NCBI RefSeq assembly: GCF_014640075.1
Contig: NZ_BMGG01000001.1
Location: 744,001 to 808,000, forward strand
Length of the DNA: 64,000 nucleotides
From: Chelatococcus reniformis
GTDB taxonomy: Bacteria > Pseudomonadota > Alphaproteobacteria > Rhizobiales > Beijerinckiaceae
Direction of reading: 5' to 3'
A program made the translations under genes and the position numbers. The notes under the pieces were generated by a model. That model was not told the DNA's origin, made no database searches, and worked only from the letters and a program-made list of their open reading frames with translations. Numbering within the stretch: the first letter of the stretch is position 1; every line of letters begins with the position of its first letter. Below are positions 1 to 9,650 of the stretch, one piece after another.

Positions 1-2
1 AG

Positions 3-20
3 CGGGGGCGCTCGCCCCCG
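3..20. terminator. short perfect hairpin at window start
   Basis: CGGGGGCG and its reverse complement CGCCCCCG are separated by two bases. No T-tract follows. It probably belongs to the end of a gene left of the window; its direction cannot be told. Confidence 0.35.
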
Positions 21-123
21 GACGCGCCGAGTCGCCCCGGTCCCAACGGCTCCGGCAACAGCGTTCGCCGAAGCGATTAGTCGCGAGTGACGGTCGTGAC
101 CGAAGCGGTTGAAGCTCTAGTTT

Positions 124-143
124 GGTCAAGTTTATATTTGACC
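124..143. promoter_or_regulatory. operator-like dyad upstream of the binding-protein gene
   Basis: GGTCAA at 124-129 is mirrored by TTGACC at 138-143 around an AT-rich centre containing TATATT. It lies about 70 bases before the start codon at 211 and is the only AT-rich spot in the leader, so it plausibly overlaps the promoter. The regulator is unknown. Confidence 0.4.
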
Positions 144-210
144 TCGGCCGGATCGGTCTAAGCGGGCTCGACTATCGACATGATAATCGCAATAAGGAGG
201 AACGCTTACG

Positions 211-1449
211 ATGAATAGATGTATGAGGGGCTGGCATTCCGTTGGCAGCGCTTGGGTGGCGGGCGGCTTGGCCCTGGCGGCCGCGTCTCCGGCACTGGCG
301 GAGAAGCAGAACGGTCCCGGGGCGACGGATACAGAGGTGAAGGTCGGAAACTTCGTGCCGTATTCGGGCCCGGTCTCGGCCTACGGCACGGTGGGCAAGG
401 TCGAGGCCGCCTATGTGCGAATGCTGAACGAGCAGGGCGGGATCAACGGGCGCAAGATCAATTTCATCTCGTACGACGACGCTTACAGCCCGCCAAAGGC
501 TGTTGAGCAGACGCGCAAGCTGGTCGAGAGCGACGAGGTGCTGTTCCTGTTCCAGACGCTCGGGACCGCGTCGAATTCGGCGATCATGAAGTATGTGAAT
601 GCCAAAAAGGTCCCGCATCTTTTTCTATCGACGGGCGGCACGAAGTTCGGCAACGACCCGAAACAGTTCCCCTGGACCATACCCTTCAATGTCTCTTATG
701 AAACCGAGGGCCGTGCCTACGCAAATCTGATCAAGACGAAGTATCCCGATGCTCGGATTGCGGTACTTGTTCAGAACGACGATTACGGCAAGGACATCTA
801 CAAGGGCGTGAGGGACGGTCTTGGCGACAAGGTGTCGATGATCGTCGCCGAAGCGCCGTACGATCTGTCCGAGGCGACGGTCGATTCCCAGATGGTCAAG
901 CTGAAGGCCTCGGGCGCGGACCTGTTCATGAACCTGGCCACCCCGAAGTTTGCCGCGCAGGCAACGCGCAAGCTCGGCGAGCTCAACTGGAAACCCGTTC
1001 ATATCCTCAACAATGTGGCGGCCCAAGTCGGGGCCGTGCTCATTCCGGCGGGACTGGCCAACGCCCAGGGAGCAATGACGGCCACCTATATCAAGGACCC
1101 GACCGACCCGGCCTGGGCGGACGACCCCGGCGTACAGAAGTGGAAGGCCTTCATGGACAAGTATTATCCGGAGGGTGATCGGAACAACTCGCTCAACGCC
1201 TATGGCTACGCTGCGGGCGAAACGCTGGAGTACCTTTTACGGCGGGCGGGCGATAACCTGACGCGGGAAAACGTCATGAAGGTCGCCAACAGCATCGACG
1301 GCTTCGCGCCGACGATGCTCATGCCGGGTATCAAGATGAAGACCAGCGCCACCGACCACTTCCCGATCGAGGAGCTGCAACTGATGGTGTTCAAGGGCGA
1401 CCGTTGGATCATGGAAGGCGGGCTCATCTCGGGCGAAGTCAGAGACTGA
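211..1449 (+). CDS. branched-chain amino-acid type ABC transporter substrate-binding protein
   Basis: 412-residue periplasmic binding protein of the Leu/Ile/Val-binding (Peripla_BP_6) family. Residues 1-30 form a signal peptide ending ASPALA. The mature protein starts with the family's VKVGNFVPYSGPVSAYG strand and has the typical QGGINGRKINFISYDD and QNDDYGKDIYKGVRDGL segments. These proteins capture amino acids, amides or aromatic acids and deliver them to a Liv-type permease. A strong AAGGAGG at 193-199 fixes the ATG. No permease or ATPase gene follows; it stands alone and converges with a CoA transferase, as is common for orphan binding proteins in this order. Ligand unknown. Confidence 0.9.
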   Translation: MNRCMRGWHSVGSAWVAGGLALAAASPALAEKQNGPGATDTEVKVGNFVPYSGPVSAYGTVGKVEAAYVRMLNEQGGINGRKINFISYDDAYSPPKAVEQTRKLVESDEVLFLFQTLGTASNSAIMKYVNAKKVPHLFLSTGGTKFGNDPKQFPWTIPFNVSYETEGRAYANLIKTKYPDARIAVLVQNDDYGKDIYKGVRDGLGDKVSMIVAEAPYDLSEATVDSQMVKLKASGADLFMNLATPKFAAQATRKLGELNWKPVHILNNVAAQVGAVLIPAGLANAQGAMTATYIKDPTDPAWADDPGVQKWKAFMDKYYPEGDRNNSLNAYGYAAGETLEYLLRRAGDNLTRENVMKVANSIDGFAPTMLMPGIKMKTSATDHFPIEELQLMVFKGDRWIMEGGLISGEVRD

Positions 1450-1497
1450 GCCACCCGAGACAAGGGCTTCGCTGGCACCCATGTGCTGCCGAACCTG

Positions 1498-1523
1498 CCT
1501 CGCGCCGTCCTGCCGGCGCGAGG
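1498..1523. terminator. bidirectional hairpin between convergent genes
   Basis: CCTCGCGCCG (1498-1507) and CGGCGCGAGG (1514-1523) form a perfect 10-bp stem with a 6-base loop. It sits between the stop codons of the binding protein (1449) and the CoA transferase (1564) and could serve both. No U-tract. Confidence 0.5.
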
Positions 1524-1563
1524 TTCCTGGCCGGTGGATCCGCCGGTCGCCCAGCCGCAGGGC

Positions 1564-3009
1564 TCAGGTCCAGGCAAGGGGATGGGCGCCGACAGGCGCT
1601 ACGGGGAGCTCCCAATATGCTCTCGTGTCCGAATAGGCCGTAACGGGTCCGACGTGTTGCATCCGGCCGAACGGCGTAGCCGTCGAGATCAAGTCAGGCG
1701 GCGCGGCGCGCTCGGGCGCTTGCCGCACCTGTCCGCCGGGCAGGAGGCCGAGGTCCTGCATCCACATGGAGCTGCGCGCCAGCGATACGCGCACACTATA
1801 GGAACCGCCTTCGCGGGCCCGGCGGATCAGCGCCGCGAGGGCCCCCAGGGCGCCCAGATATCCGGCCAGATAGTCGTTGATGAGATAGGTGGGCACCAGG
1901 CGAGGCGTGGCGAAACCGCCTTCGGTCGCAGCCACTCCGCTCACGCATTGAGACAGCTGGTCGAAGCCTCCGCGTGCAGCCCACGGGCCCTCCGCTCCAT
2001 AGCAGTTGAGATAGACATGGATCAGGCCGGGCCGCCGGGCGGCCAGATCCTCTGCGCTGTAGCCGCGCCGCGCGAGCGAACCGGCCCGATAGGAGTCGAC
2101 CACCACGTCGGTGCGCTCCAGCAGCTCGCCGAATTTCGCCTCGTCCTCGCCGTTGCCCAGATCGAAAAAGGCCGAGCGCTTGCCGACGTTGCCGTCGAGG
2201 TAGATGCCCAGAAGGTCCGGCAGCATCGACGATTGCAGATGCAGCACCTCGGCTCCTTGCTCGCTCATCGTGCGGCTGACCAGCGGACCGGCCAGCACGT
2301 AGGCCATGTCGAGGACGCGGATCCCGCTCAGCGGCCTCTGCCCCGCATCGAAGGGGACCGGGGCGGTGTCATTGAGCTTTCGAATCTCGACGACCGGTTT
2401 GGCTTGGAGCCATCCACCCTGGGGATGAGCCCTCCACTCCTCAGCCGACCGGACCACCGCGGCGGGACACTTGAGCTCGTTTGCAGCGTCTTCGAGTTCA
2501 AGCGAATTCCACTTGAGCAAGGCATCGCGGATGGACTCGGGCTCGTTCCAGCAGCGCAGCAGCGAGAGCAGCTTGTCGCGATGATGGGGATAGGCGCCCA
2601 CCAGGAAGATCCAACGGCCGTCGCCCGTCTGCCCGAAATGGCCACCGATCGGGCCGAGATGCATGCGATAGTCGACCGCGTGATCGTTCATCGTGATCAG
2701 GTAGAGCGACGTGAGGCTTTGCAGGGCCTTGGCGAGATCGACCGCGATCGTTTGCGTCCTCTTGGTCCGCATGCGCCAGATTTCGCATATCCCCACAGCT
2801 TGCGCCGCGAGAACGATGGCGGTCGCGGCACCCAGCCTGTGCGGGCTTCGGACCAGTGGATCCGCGTGCGCAAAGCTCAGCTGGCAGGCGGCGCCGGCGC
2901 GGCCCAGTCCAACGCTTTGAAGCAATTGATCCAAATGATCGGTGATCGAGAACTCCGAGACCGCATCGGTGAACACTTTGAATGCTCCACAACCTTCAGG
3001 TGAGCGCAC
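1564..3009 (-). CDS. CaiB/BaiF family (family III) CoA transferase
   Basis: 481 residues. The C-terminal half (from about residue 225) has the family III signature LSGIRVLDMAYVLAGPLVSRT followed by a long helix-rich segment; the N-terminal half resembles a second partial family III domain (AATAIVLAAQAVGICEIWR). This is the long two-part form that is annotated as CoA transferase in many Proteobacteria. Such enzymes move CoA between acyl-CoA and a free acid. The start is GTG with no obvious ribosome site, so the N terminus is uncertain. Transcribed alone, convergent with the binding protein. Substrate not inferable. Confidence 0.8.
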   Translation of the reverse strand: MRSPEGCGAFKVFTDAVSEFSITDHLDQLLQSVGLGRAGAACQLSFAHADPLVRSPHRLGAATAIVLAAQAVGICEIWRMRTKRTQTIAVDLAKALQSLTSLYLITMNDHAVDYRMHLGPIGGHFGQTGDGRWIFLVGAYPHHRDKLLSLLRCWNEPESIRDALLKWNSLELEDAANELKCPAAVVRSAEEWRAHPQGGWLQAKPVVEIRKLNDTAPVPFDAGQRPLSGIRVLDMAYVLAGPLVSRTMSEQGAEVLHLQSSMLPDLLGIYLDGNVGKRSAFFDLGNGEDEAKFGELLERTDVVVDSYRAGSLARRGYSAEDLAARRPGLIHVYLNCYGAEGPWAARGGFDQLSQCVSGVAATEGGFATPRLVPTYLINDYLAGYLGALGALAALIRRAREGGSYSVRVSLARSSMWMQDLGLLPGGQVRQAPERAAPPDLISTATPFGRMQHVGPVTAYSDTRAYWELPVAPVGAHPLAWT

Positions 3010-3338
3010 GCCCGCTTCGATGTGCCGACCGCGGCCTCGAGGTGACGCCCCTCGGGGACGACCGAAGCTAACAAGCGCCCTGACTGACCCGCAAGATGGA
3101 CACGGGCGGGCGCAAAGCCGGCTCTGTGCTTGTACGCGCCGTCGCCGGAATGTCTTGGTCGGTGCACGTCCGCGGCCCCCTCCACCATGGCGCGCAGGGT
3201 CCCGCTGCGCGGCGCCTGATCCTCACCCGCGCGACGGGGAGGGGACCGGGGAAGGCGGTGGAGGGGGGGCGGGAGCGAGGCTCTGCACGCATGAGCCTCA
3301 TCATCGACCTCGACATCGAGCCCGTCACTGGCGCCCGG
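3010..3338. other. intergenic, no gene seen
   Basis: 329 bases upstream of the CoA transferase and downstream of the cyclase. Very GC-rich, with open frames in several directions but none with recognisable protein character. It presumably carries the promoter of the CoA transferase. Confidence 0.5.
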
Positions 3339-5090
3339 CTACCCCGTGTCCTCCAGGCGACCGGGACCCGCTATGACCGCGAACACCGGCACCGGCTCGT
3401 CGAACCCCTTCAATGCACGGGCATCCAGCTGCACCAATGGCACACGCCCGCCGACCTCGCAGGCGGCGACGCGATCGACCAGGATCTCGGTATCATCAGC
3501 GCTCGAACACAGGCGCGAGGCAAGGTTCACGACGGTGCCGATCGCGGTGTAGTCGAGGCGCCCTTCCGAGCCGATCTGCCCGACGGTGGCAGGCCCCATG
3601 GCCAGCCCGACGCCGAAGCCCAGCCGGTGGTCCAGCGCGCGCCAACCGTCCAGAAGCGCCTGAACGCCCGCCTGCATGTCCCGCGCCATCTCGACGGCGC
3701 GCAATGCCGGCTCGGGACAAGGCACCGGGGCGTTGACCAGCACCATGGCGCCATCGCCGGAAAAGCCCAGCAGCGTTCCCCCGTGAGCGGCCACCACCCT
3801 CTCCAGGGCGTCATAATATTCGCGCAGCACGCTTAGGACGGTCTCGGCCTCGGCACGCGCCGAAAAGGCGGTGAAGCCCCTGAGGTCGCAGAACACCGCG
3901 ACCACCTCCACGCGCCGGCCATCGAGAACACTGTCATCACCGGTGCGGTCGACCAGTTCCGCCACTTGGGGCGCCAGGAAGCGCTTGAGTCGATTGATGC
4001 GCTCCGAACGCTCCTGCGACAGCGAGAGCTCGCCGGCCATCTCGTTGAAGCGGGTTGCGAGCCGCTCGAACTCGTCGCTCGTGGCCAGGTCGATGCGGTG
4101 GTCGAACTGGCCCGCGCCGATGCGGGCGACCCCGTCCTCCAGCAGCCGGATGGGCGCGATCATGCGCTGGGTCAGCCCGTAGGCGAGCGCGGCGGCAAGC
4201 GCGGCGCCGGCGACCAGCAGCGCCCCGGTGCGCCACAGCGCGGCATAGATCGGCTCGAACGCCTCGGCGAGGGGCTGCTTGACGATGACGCTCCAGTCGA
4301 CGCCGGGGATCGGCGCCATCGCGGCCAGCACCATTTTGCCGGTGGTGTCCTGAGCGGCGGCCGCCTGCCCGGGCCGGGCCAGGATGGCCTCCCGCACTGT
4401 CCCGAGCGGCCGCTGCTCGGCTTCGTTCGCCCGCAGCACCAGGCTGATGTCGGGATGGGCGACGAGGCGACCCGGCCGGTCGAGCACGAACGCCTCGCCG
4501 CTGCGCCCGACTCGGATCGCCGAAATCACCTCCCAGATGAACTTGAGGTTGATCTCTGCGACCGCCGACCCCAGCGCCGAGCGGTTGCCGGCGACGGCCA
4601 TGGTCATGAAGGGCTCCGAGCCGCCCTGAAAGGTGATGGGGCCGTACCAGACACGCCCGGAGCGGGCGCCCAGCACGGGGGCGGTCGCCGAGCGGTCATC
4701 AAGGCTGGCGAGCCGGTTCAGGCCGATGCGCGACACGAACAAGCGCTCCCGCCCCGCCGCATCGACGAGGCTGAGGCTGACGACGGCGGGAACCTGGCGG
4801 AGCAGGCGCAGGGCGTCGACCCGGTGTCTGTCGGCGCTTTCCTCCGTCCATGGCAGTTGCAGCGTCCACCCGAGCTGATCGCGAATACTGTCGAGGAAGT
4901 CCTGAATCTTGACCGACGCCAGCCGTGCTTCGGCGTTCAGGAGGTCGTTGAGCCGGGCGCGCTGGTCGTAATAGCCGAACCAGGCATCGCCGCCGCCGGC
5001 GATCAAGAGAGGCACGACGACGGCCGCGAACAGAGCGCTGAAGTATTTCTTGAAGAGCGAGTTGCGCGGGGCGACGACCGGATCGACCAC
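3339..5090 (-). CDS. membrane-bound class III nucleotide cyclase with Cache and HAMP domains
   Basis: 583 residues. Order: N-terminal membrane helix (about 17-34), periplasmic Cache-like sensor (about 40-270), second helix (about 285-305, GALLVAGAALAAALAYGL), HAMP (about 305-360), class III cyclase domain (about 390-560). Metal aspartates are present in FCDLRGFT and SGDGAMV, and the NxxxR transition-state pair in VNLASRL. The usual lysine before the second aspartate is absent (LLGFSGDG), so substrate choice cannot be read. Starts at GTG 33 bases after the TrpX-like binding protein, with which it likely forms one operon; the binding protein could feed the sensor. Cyclic nucleotide output is expected from the family, not shown. 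Confidence 0.88.
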   Translation of the reverse strand: MVDPVVAPRNSLFKKYFSALFAAVVVPLLIAGGGDAWFGYYDQRARLNDLLNAEARLASVKIQDFLDSIRDQLGWTLQLPWTEESADRHRVDALRLLRQVPAVVSLSLVDAAGRERLFVSRIGLNRLASLDDRSATAPVLGARSGRVWYGPITFQGGSEPFMTMAVAGNRSALGSAVAEINLKFIWEVISAIRVGRSGEAFVLDRPGRLVAHPDISLVLRANEAEQRPLGTVREAILARPGQAAAAQDTTGKMVLAAMAPIPGVDWSVIVKQPLAEAFEPIYAALWRTGALLVAGAALAAALAYGLTQRMIAPIRLLEDGVARIGAGQFDHRIDLATSDEFERLATRFNEMAGELSLSQERSERINRLKRFLAPQVAELVDRTGDDSVLDGRRVEVVAVFCDLRGFTAFSARAEAETVLSVLREYYDALERVVAAHGGTLLGFSGDGAMVLVNAPVPCPEPALRAVEMARDMQAGVQALLDGWRALDHRLGFGVGLAMGPATVGQIGSEGRLDYTAIGTVVNLASRLCSSADDTEILVDRVAACEVGGRVPLVQLDARALKGFDEPVPVFAVIAGPGRLEDTG

Positions 5091-5123
5091 CGCGTCAGCT
5101 CGCGCGACGGCAGGCCGGGCTGG

Positions 5124-6146
5124 TCATTCGACCACCTCGTCGGCGCTGCTCAGCAGCGAGGGCGGAAACGTGATGCCGAGGGTGTGGGCGGCCCTCAGAT
5201 TGATGAACAGCTCGACCTTGGTGACCCGTTGCACCGGCAGCTCCGAGGGCCGTTCTCCCTTGAGGATGCGGCCGGCGTACAGCCCGCTGTGCCGGTGCGA
5301 TTGACTGAAGTCACCGCCGTAGCTCATCAGGCCGCCGGCGAGCGGGAAATCGCGCGACTGGGTGATCGCAGGGACGCCGTGACGGACCGCCAGCGCGGCC
5401 AGCTCCCTGCTCCGGTAGGCGAAGTAGGGGTCGGAGCTGAAAACGAGCCCGCCCGCCCCCATCTCACGCGCCGTGCTGAACAGGCGGCCGAACTCCTGCT
5501 CGTGACTGGCCTCCAGGACGGTGATGTCCAACCCCAGGCTGCCCGCCGCCGCATGCAGGTTCTTCAACTGCGAGTTGGCGGTCGGGCTCGTCGGGTTGAC
5601 GGCAACGGCGAACGCCTTGGTGTGCGGGCGGACCTCACGCATGAACTCCAGGCGCTTGCGCGACACCTCCACGCTCAGGCTCGACACGCCTGTGAGATTG
5701 TTTCCGGGCCGAGACAGGCTGTCGACCACGCCGAGCGCCACCGGGTCGCCTCCCATCTCGAAGACGATCGGAATCGTCGTCGTCGCCCATTTCGCGGCGA
5801 GGGCGACCTCGGCGCCCCCCGGGGCCACGACCACGGCCACCTTGCGGGCGGCGAGGTCGCGTGCCAGGCTCGGCAGCCGCTCGTAATTGCCCTCGGCCCA
5901 TCGGAACTCGATCATGACGTCGCGTCCCTCGACGTAGCCGGCCTGCGCCAGGCCCTCCCGGAAGGCCTTGAGGCGACTGTCGTAGCGATCCGGCGATTCG
6001 GAGCCGAGATAGCCGATGACGGGCATACCCTGCCCCCGCGCGCGTGGCGGAACCAGCCATGCCGCCGCGCCGGCGAAGAGCCCAAGAACTTCGCGCCGCC
6101 TCATCCGATCAGCGCGGGCGGCAAACGCAGAGGGCATGAAACGCAA
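5124..6146 (-). CDS. TrpX/YcjN-type (ABC_sub_bind) periplasmic binding protein with Tat signal
   Basis: 340 residues. The N terminus carries a twin-arginine signal (MRRREVLGLFAGAAAW) before mature sequence MPVIGYLGSESPDRYDSRL, typical of the ABC_sub_bind family. Its fold is that of tryptophan/tyrosine-type binding proteins; ligand unknown. The start chosen is TTG at 6146 because AAGGAGAG stands about eight bases before it; ATG at 6137 and 6104 are alternatives that still keep the Tat motif. No permease is nearby. The next gene is the Cache cyclase, a pairing that suggests ligand-bound protein as signal input (inference). Confidence 0.87.
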   Translation of the reverse strand: MRFMPSAFAARADRMRRREVLGLFAGAAAWLVPPRARGQGMPVIGYLGSESPDRYDSRLKAFREGLAQAGYVEGRDVMIEFRWAEGNYERLPSLARDLAARKVAVVVAPGGAEVALAAKWATTTIPIVFEMGGDPVALGVVDSLSRPGNNLTGVSSLSVEVSRKRLEFMREVRPHTKAFAVAVNPTSPTANSQLKNLHAAAGSLGLDITVLEASHEQEFGRLFSTAREMGAGGLVFSSDPYFAYRSRELAALAVRHGVPAITQSRDFPLAGGLMSYGGDFSQSHRHSGLYAGRILKGERPSELPVQRVTKVELFINLRAAHTLGITFPPSLLSSADEVVE

Positions 6147-6279
6147 GGTCGTCTCTCCTTCCGACCAGCATCGCCCGCCAAGTGAACCACAGCATAGCCC
6201 CCTGGCTCGCGTTACGAAACCACGCGTGCGCCTGCCGCAACGTCTTTCGCCGGCTCGCCGTACCGCCTATGCTGCGCTG

Positions 6280-7182
6280 GTGAGACCCTTGCCGCCATTC
6301 CGCTCCATCGAGGCGTTCGTGGCCGCGGCGCGGGCCGGCAGCCTCACCGCCGCAGCGGCCGAGCTCGGCCTGTCGGTGCCGGCGCTGAGCCGACGGATCC
6401 AGGCGCTGGAGCAGGACCTCGGCCAGCCCCTGCTGCGGCGACTGCCGCGCGGGGTGACGCCGACGCCGCGCGGGGCGACGTACCTGACGGACGCGGGGGA
6501 GGCCATCGACCGGTTGCGGGCCGCCACCCACGCCTTGCGCGAGGGGCCCGAGCGCCCGCGCGTGCGCGTCAGCCTCATCCCATCGCTGGCGACCAGCTGG
6601 CTGATGCCACGCCTTCGCCGATTCCACGCCTTGCACCCATCGATCGAGGTCGAGCTCGACCCGTCGCAGGATTATGCGGATCTCGACGGCGGGGCCTTCG
6701 ACTTCGCCATTCGGCTCGGCGAACTGGCGCCGGCGGGCATCCCCTCCGAGCCGCTGCTCGACGTGCACGTCCATCCCGTCTGCGACCCCACGCTCGCCGC
6801 AAGCGGGGCGCTGCGTACGCCAGCGGACCTCGCGCATCAAGCCCTGCTCGGGCCGGGACATCGGCCGGAGTTCTGGCCGGAGTGGGCTCGCGCCCACGCG
6901 CTCGACCCGGCCGCCCTGGAACCGATCCGCCGGATCGATGGGCTCCTCCTCTATGAGGCGGCAGCCAGCGGCATGGGCGTCGCCATCGCCCTCGATGCGG
7001 TGGTCGCACCCTACCTTGCCAGCGGCCGGCTGGTGCGCCCCTTCGAGGCGCCGGTCCGCTCCTCGCGCAGCTTCCGGCTGCTGTCGCCCCGCCTCCGCCG
7101 ATCAAGCCGGCCCGCGCGGATCTTCCGCACCTGGCTGCTGGCCGAGGCGGCACGCGCGACCGTGACGGCGCCGCCAGCCTAG
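6280..7182 (+). CDS. LysR-type transcriptional regulator, GcvA-like
   Basis: 300 residues from GTG 6280. Residues 1-60 are the winged helix (FRSIEAFVAAARAGSLTAAA, then LSRRIQALEQDLGQPLLRR); the effector domain follows (RVSLIPSLATSWLMPRLRRF is the GcvA-type start of that domain). The open frame extends upstream to 6016 but this extension overlaps the divergent Tat-signal gene and has no protein character. The gene is divergent from the TrpX-like gene and followed by a repeat and an amidase, so either may be its target. Confidence 0.88.
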   Translation: MRPLPPFRSIEAFVAAARAGSLTAAAAELGLSVPALSRRIQALEQDLGQPLLRRLPRGVTPTPRGATYLTDAGEAIDRLRAATHALREGPERPRVRVSLIPSLATSWLMPRLRRFHALHPSIEVELDPSQDYADLDGGAFDFAIRLGELAPAGIPSEPLLDVHVHPVCDPTLAASGALRTPADLAHQALLGPGHRPEFWPEWARAHALDPAALEPIRRIDGLLLYEAAASGMGVAIALDAVVAPYLASGRLVRPFEAPVRSSRSFRLLSPRLRRSSRPARIFRTWLLAEAARATVTAPPA

Positions 7183-7185
7183 ACT

Positions 7186-7288
7186 AGAGCGTTTTCGAGC
7201 GAAGTGGACGCCGGTTCGCGTTAAGAAAACGCTACAAATCAAACAGATAGAGTATTTCGGCGATTCGAAGAAACGCGGAAATACTCTA
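7186..7288. repeat. dispersed palindromic element, family A copy 1
   Basis: About 103 bases made of two stems. Stem 1: GCGTTTTC (7189-7196) with GAAAACGC (7225-7232), plus an inner GCGAA/TTCGC pair. Stem 2: TAGAGTATTTC (7248-7258) with GAAATACTCTA (7278-7288), perfect 11 bp. Two further copies occur at 42578-42678 (opposite orientation) and 54168-54272. It begins three bases after the LysR stop codon. Confidence 0.85.
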
Positions 7289-7398
7289 GCACCGATCCGC
7301 CTTGCAGTTTCTGCAAGGATGCGCGCCGCGAACTCAATGGTGGCCGCGCACCGCGACCCCTAAGACCGTCCGCATCGCCCACGCAGGACGAGGCGGAT

Positions 7399-8811
7399 AT
7401 GGACCGGGACGACATCTGCTTTTTGGACGCGAGCGGGCTCGCGGCTCTGATCCGCGACAGGCACCTGTCGCCGCGCGAGGTGGTGGCAGCGCATCTCGCC
7501 CGCATCGAGGCGATCAATCCGCGCATCAATGCCATGGTGACGGTGACCGCCGAGGCGGCGCTCGCCGCCGCCACTGCGGCGGAAGCCGCCCTGATGGCGG
7601 GCGCCGCCCTCGGCCCTCTGCACGGCGTGCCGTTCACCATCAAGGATTCGCTCGATACGGCCGGCGTGGCGACGCAGCGCGGCTCACGCCTGTTCGCCGG
7701 CCGCGTGCCGGCGACGGACGCGACGAGCGTGGCGCGCTTCAAGGCGGCCGGCGGCATTGCTCTCGCCAAGACCAATCTGCCGGAGTTCTCGACCTGGTGG
7801 GAGACGGACAACGCGCTCACCGGGCGGACCTTGAACCCCTGGAACCCGGAGCGCACGCCGGGCGGCTCGAGCGGCGGCGAATCGGCCGCCATCGCCGCGG
7901 GGCTGTCGCCCATCGGGCTTGGCAGCGATGTCGCCATCTCGGTGCGCGGCCCCGCGCACTGCACCGGCATCGCCGCGCTCAAGGCCACGCATGGGCGCAT
8001 CCCCTACACAGGCCATTTTCCCGAGGTGTTCGGGCGCATCTGGCACGTGGGCCCGATGGCGCGCAGCGTGCGCGACATCGCCCTGGGGCTGGCCCTCCTC
8101 GCCGGCCCCGACGATCGGGACGGCTACGCCGTCTTTCACGGCGACAGCCGGGCCGAAGCAGCCGCGGCCGGCAGCCGTCCGGCGCGCATCGGCATGATAA
8201 TCGAGCCGGGCTTCGGGCCGATCGACCCGGATGTGATGACCGCGGTGAGACATGCCGCGCAGGCGCTGCGCGACGAAGGCTGCGCCGTCGAGGAGGTGCG
8301 CCTGCCGCTGCTGGAGCGGCACAGCTTCTATGAGGTGATGGCCCCTCTGATCGCGGGCCGGCTGCTGCCCTATTTCCGCGAGCTTGCGGCCGGACGGGAG
8401 GCCGAGCTCGGCCCGGTGATGGCGGCTTCGATCGAACGGCCGCTGCCGGCGCTGGCGGACTACGTGGCCGCCGAGGCCCTGGTGGAGGAGCTCAAGGGCG
8501 CCTTCGCTAGCTTCTTCCAGGGCTTCGACGCGCTGCTGTGCCCGGTGATGCCGATCCCTGCGCCGCCCCACGGCCGCGCCGCGCACGTCATCGACGGCGT
8601 CACGGTGCCCGCCCACCACGTCATGCGCGCCACCGCGCCGTTCAACCTCACCGGCCTGCCGGCACTGGCGGTGCCCTTCCGCTTCAGCGCCGATGGGCTG
8701 CCGATCGGTGTGCAACTGGTGGGCCGCTGGTTCGACGAGGCCACCATCCTGCGGCTCGGCGCCTTGGTGGAGGCGGCGAGCGAGGTTCGCGGGCGACGCC
8801 CACCCCTGTAG
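7399..8811 (+). CDS. amidase signature family hydrolase
   Basis: 470 residues. Amidase-signature enzymes hydrolyse amides with a Ser-cisSer-Lys triad: K82 (TIKDS), S157 (GGSSGGE) and S181 (in [16 protein letters not shown]) are all in place. The loop before S181 reads DVAIS instead of the usual DTGGS or DIGGS, an uncommon version of the oxyanion-hole segment. The C terminus has the family's [27 protein letters not shown]. Cytoplasmic, no signal peptide. Preceded by GACGAGGCGG and by repeat family A; the next gene (cecR-type) has its own promoter. Substrate unknown. Confidence 0.9.
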   Translation: MDRDDICFLDASGLAALIRDRHLSPREVVAAHLARIEAINPRINAMVTVTAEAALAAATAAEAALMAGAALGPLHGVPFTIKDSLDTAGVATQRGSRLFAGRVPATDATSVARFKAAGGIALAKTNLPEFSTWWETDNALTGRTLNPWNPERTPGGSSGGESAAIAAGLSPIGLGSDVAISVRGPAHCTGIAALKATHGRIPYTGHFPEVFGRIWHVGPMARSVRDIALGLALLAGPDDRDGYAVFHGDSRAEAAAAGSRPARIGMIIEPGFGPIDPDVMTAVRHAAQALRDEGCAVEEVRLPLLERHSFYEVMAPLIAGRLLPYFRELAAGREAELGPVMAASIERPLPALADYVAAEALVEELKGAFASFFQGFDALLCPVMPIPAPPHGRAAHVIDGVTVPAHHVMRATAPFNLTGLPALAVPFRFSADGLPIGVQLVGRWFDEATILRLGALVEAASEVRGRRPPL

Positions 8812-8884
8812 CGACTGGTCCTGCGTGCTGGCGGACTCATGGGCGGACATGACGGCGTGTGACCGCTGTCCGACAGGCTTGGGC

Positions 8885-8929
8885 TCGACATTAATTCATT
8901 CGATTGAATTATAACCCTTTCCGGGTTAT
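8885..8929 (+). promoter_or_regulatory. promoter with two adjoining dyads before the cecR-type gene
   Basis: TCGACA (8885-8890) and TTATAA (8909-8914), 18 bases apart, resemble a sigma-70 promoter. Between and over them lies a 20-base dyad (8892-8911; TAATTCA mirrored by TGAATTA around TCGA, 9 of 10 pairs). Directly after comes a perfect dyad ATAACCC (8911-8917) / GGGTTAT (8923-8929). Location and symmetry suit autoregulation by the TetR-family product encoded 10 bases downstream. Confidence 0.6.
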
Positions 8930-8939
8930 GGTCCGGCCC

Positions 8940-9650
8940 ATGGCGCGAAAATCCTCACGTCCAGAACCCGCCGACGCCGCGGCCGAGCGCGGCGAGGCCA
9001 CACGGCAGAAGCTGCTGCTGGCGGCAACCGACGTGTTCGGCCGCGTCGGCTTCGACGGCGCCACCACCCGGGCGCTGGCCGATGCGGCCGGCGTCAATCT
9101 GCAAGCGATCCCCTATTACTTTGGCGGCAAGGAAGGCCTCTACGTCGCCACCGCCGAGCATATCGCCGCCCAGATCGGCGCTCACGCCGGCCAAGCGCGA
9201 GGGCGCGCCCTCGCACGCATCGCGGCAGCCGAGAGTGGCGGGCCGCCGCTCGGGCGGGACGAGGCCCGGGTGCTGCTCACCGATATCCTCCAGACCATGG
9301 CAGCCTTGTTCGTCAGCCCGCAGGCGGAGGCCTGGGCCCGCTTCCTCATCCGCGAGCAGATGGCCCCGACGGAGGCCTTCGCCCGCGTCTACGGCGGCCT
9401 GATGGAGCCGATGCTGCGCCTCACCGGACGGTTGGTCGGCAGGCTCCTCGACGAGGAGCCGTCGAGCGAGCACGTGCGTCTGCGGACATTGTCGCTGCTC
9501 GGCAGCGTGATGGTGTTCCGCATGGCGCATGCAGCGGCGCTCCGGCAGCTCGCCTGGACCGACGTCGGACCGCGCGAGATCGGGGCGCTGCGGGACCTGG
9601 CCGCCGATCTGGTCGCCGCCCTGGTGCCCCGGACGGAGGGCGGATCATGA
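8940..9650 (+). CDS. cecR: TetR-family repressor of the CecR (DUF1956) type
   Basis: 236 residues. N-terminal helix-turn-helix [20 protein letters not shown] followed by FGGKEGLY; the [16 protein letters not shown] string and the C-terminal DUF1956 domain mark the CecR (YbiH) group. In Escherichia coli CecR controls the ybhGFSR exporter genes; the same gene set follows here, in the same order, and the next gene starts at an ATGA overlap with this stop codon. ATG 8940 is chosen so that the promoter dyads stay outside the coding region; ATG 8928 and the further upstream frame are alternatives. Inducer unknown (the E. coli system is linked to cefoperazone and chloramphenicol sensitivity). Confidence 0.88.
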   Translation: MARKSSRPEPADAAAERGEATRQKLLLAATDVFGRVGFDGATTRALADAAGVNLQAIPYYFGGKEGLYVATAEHIAAQIGAHAGQARGRALARIAAAESGGPPLGRDEARVLLTDILQTMAALFVSPQAEAWARFLIREQMAPTEAFARVYGGLMEPMLRLTGRLVGRLLDEEPSSEHVRLRTLSLLGSVMVFRMAHAAALRQLAWTDVGPREIGALRDLAADLVAALVPRTEGGS

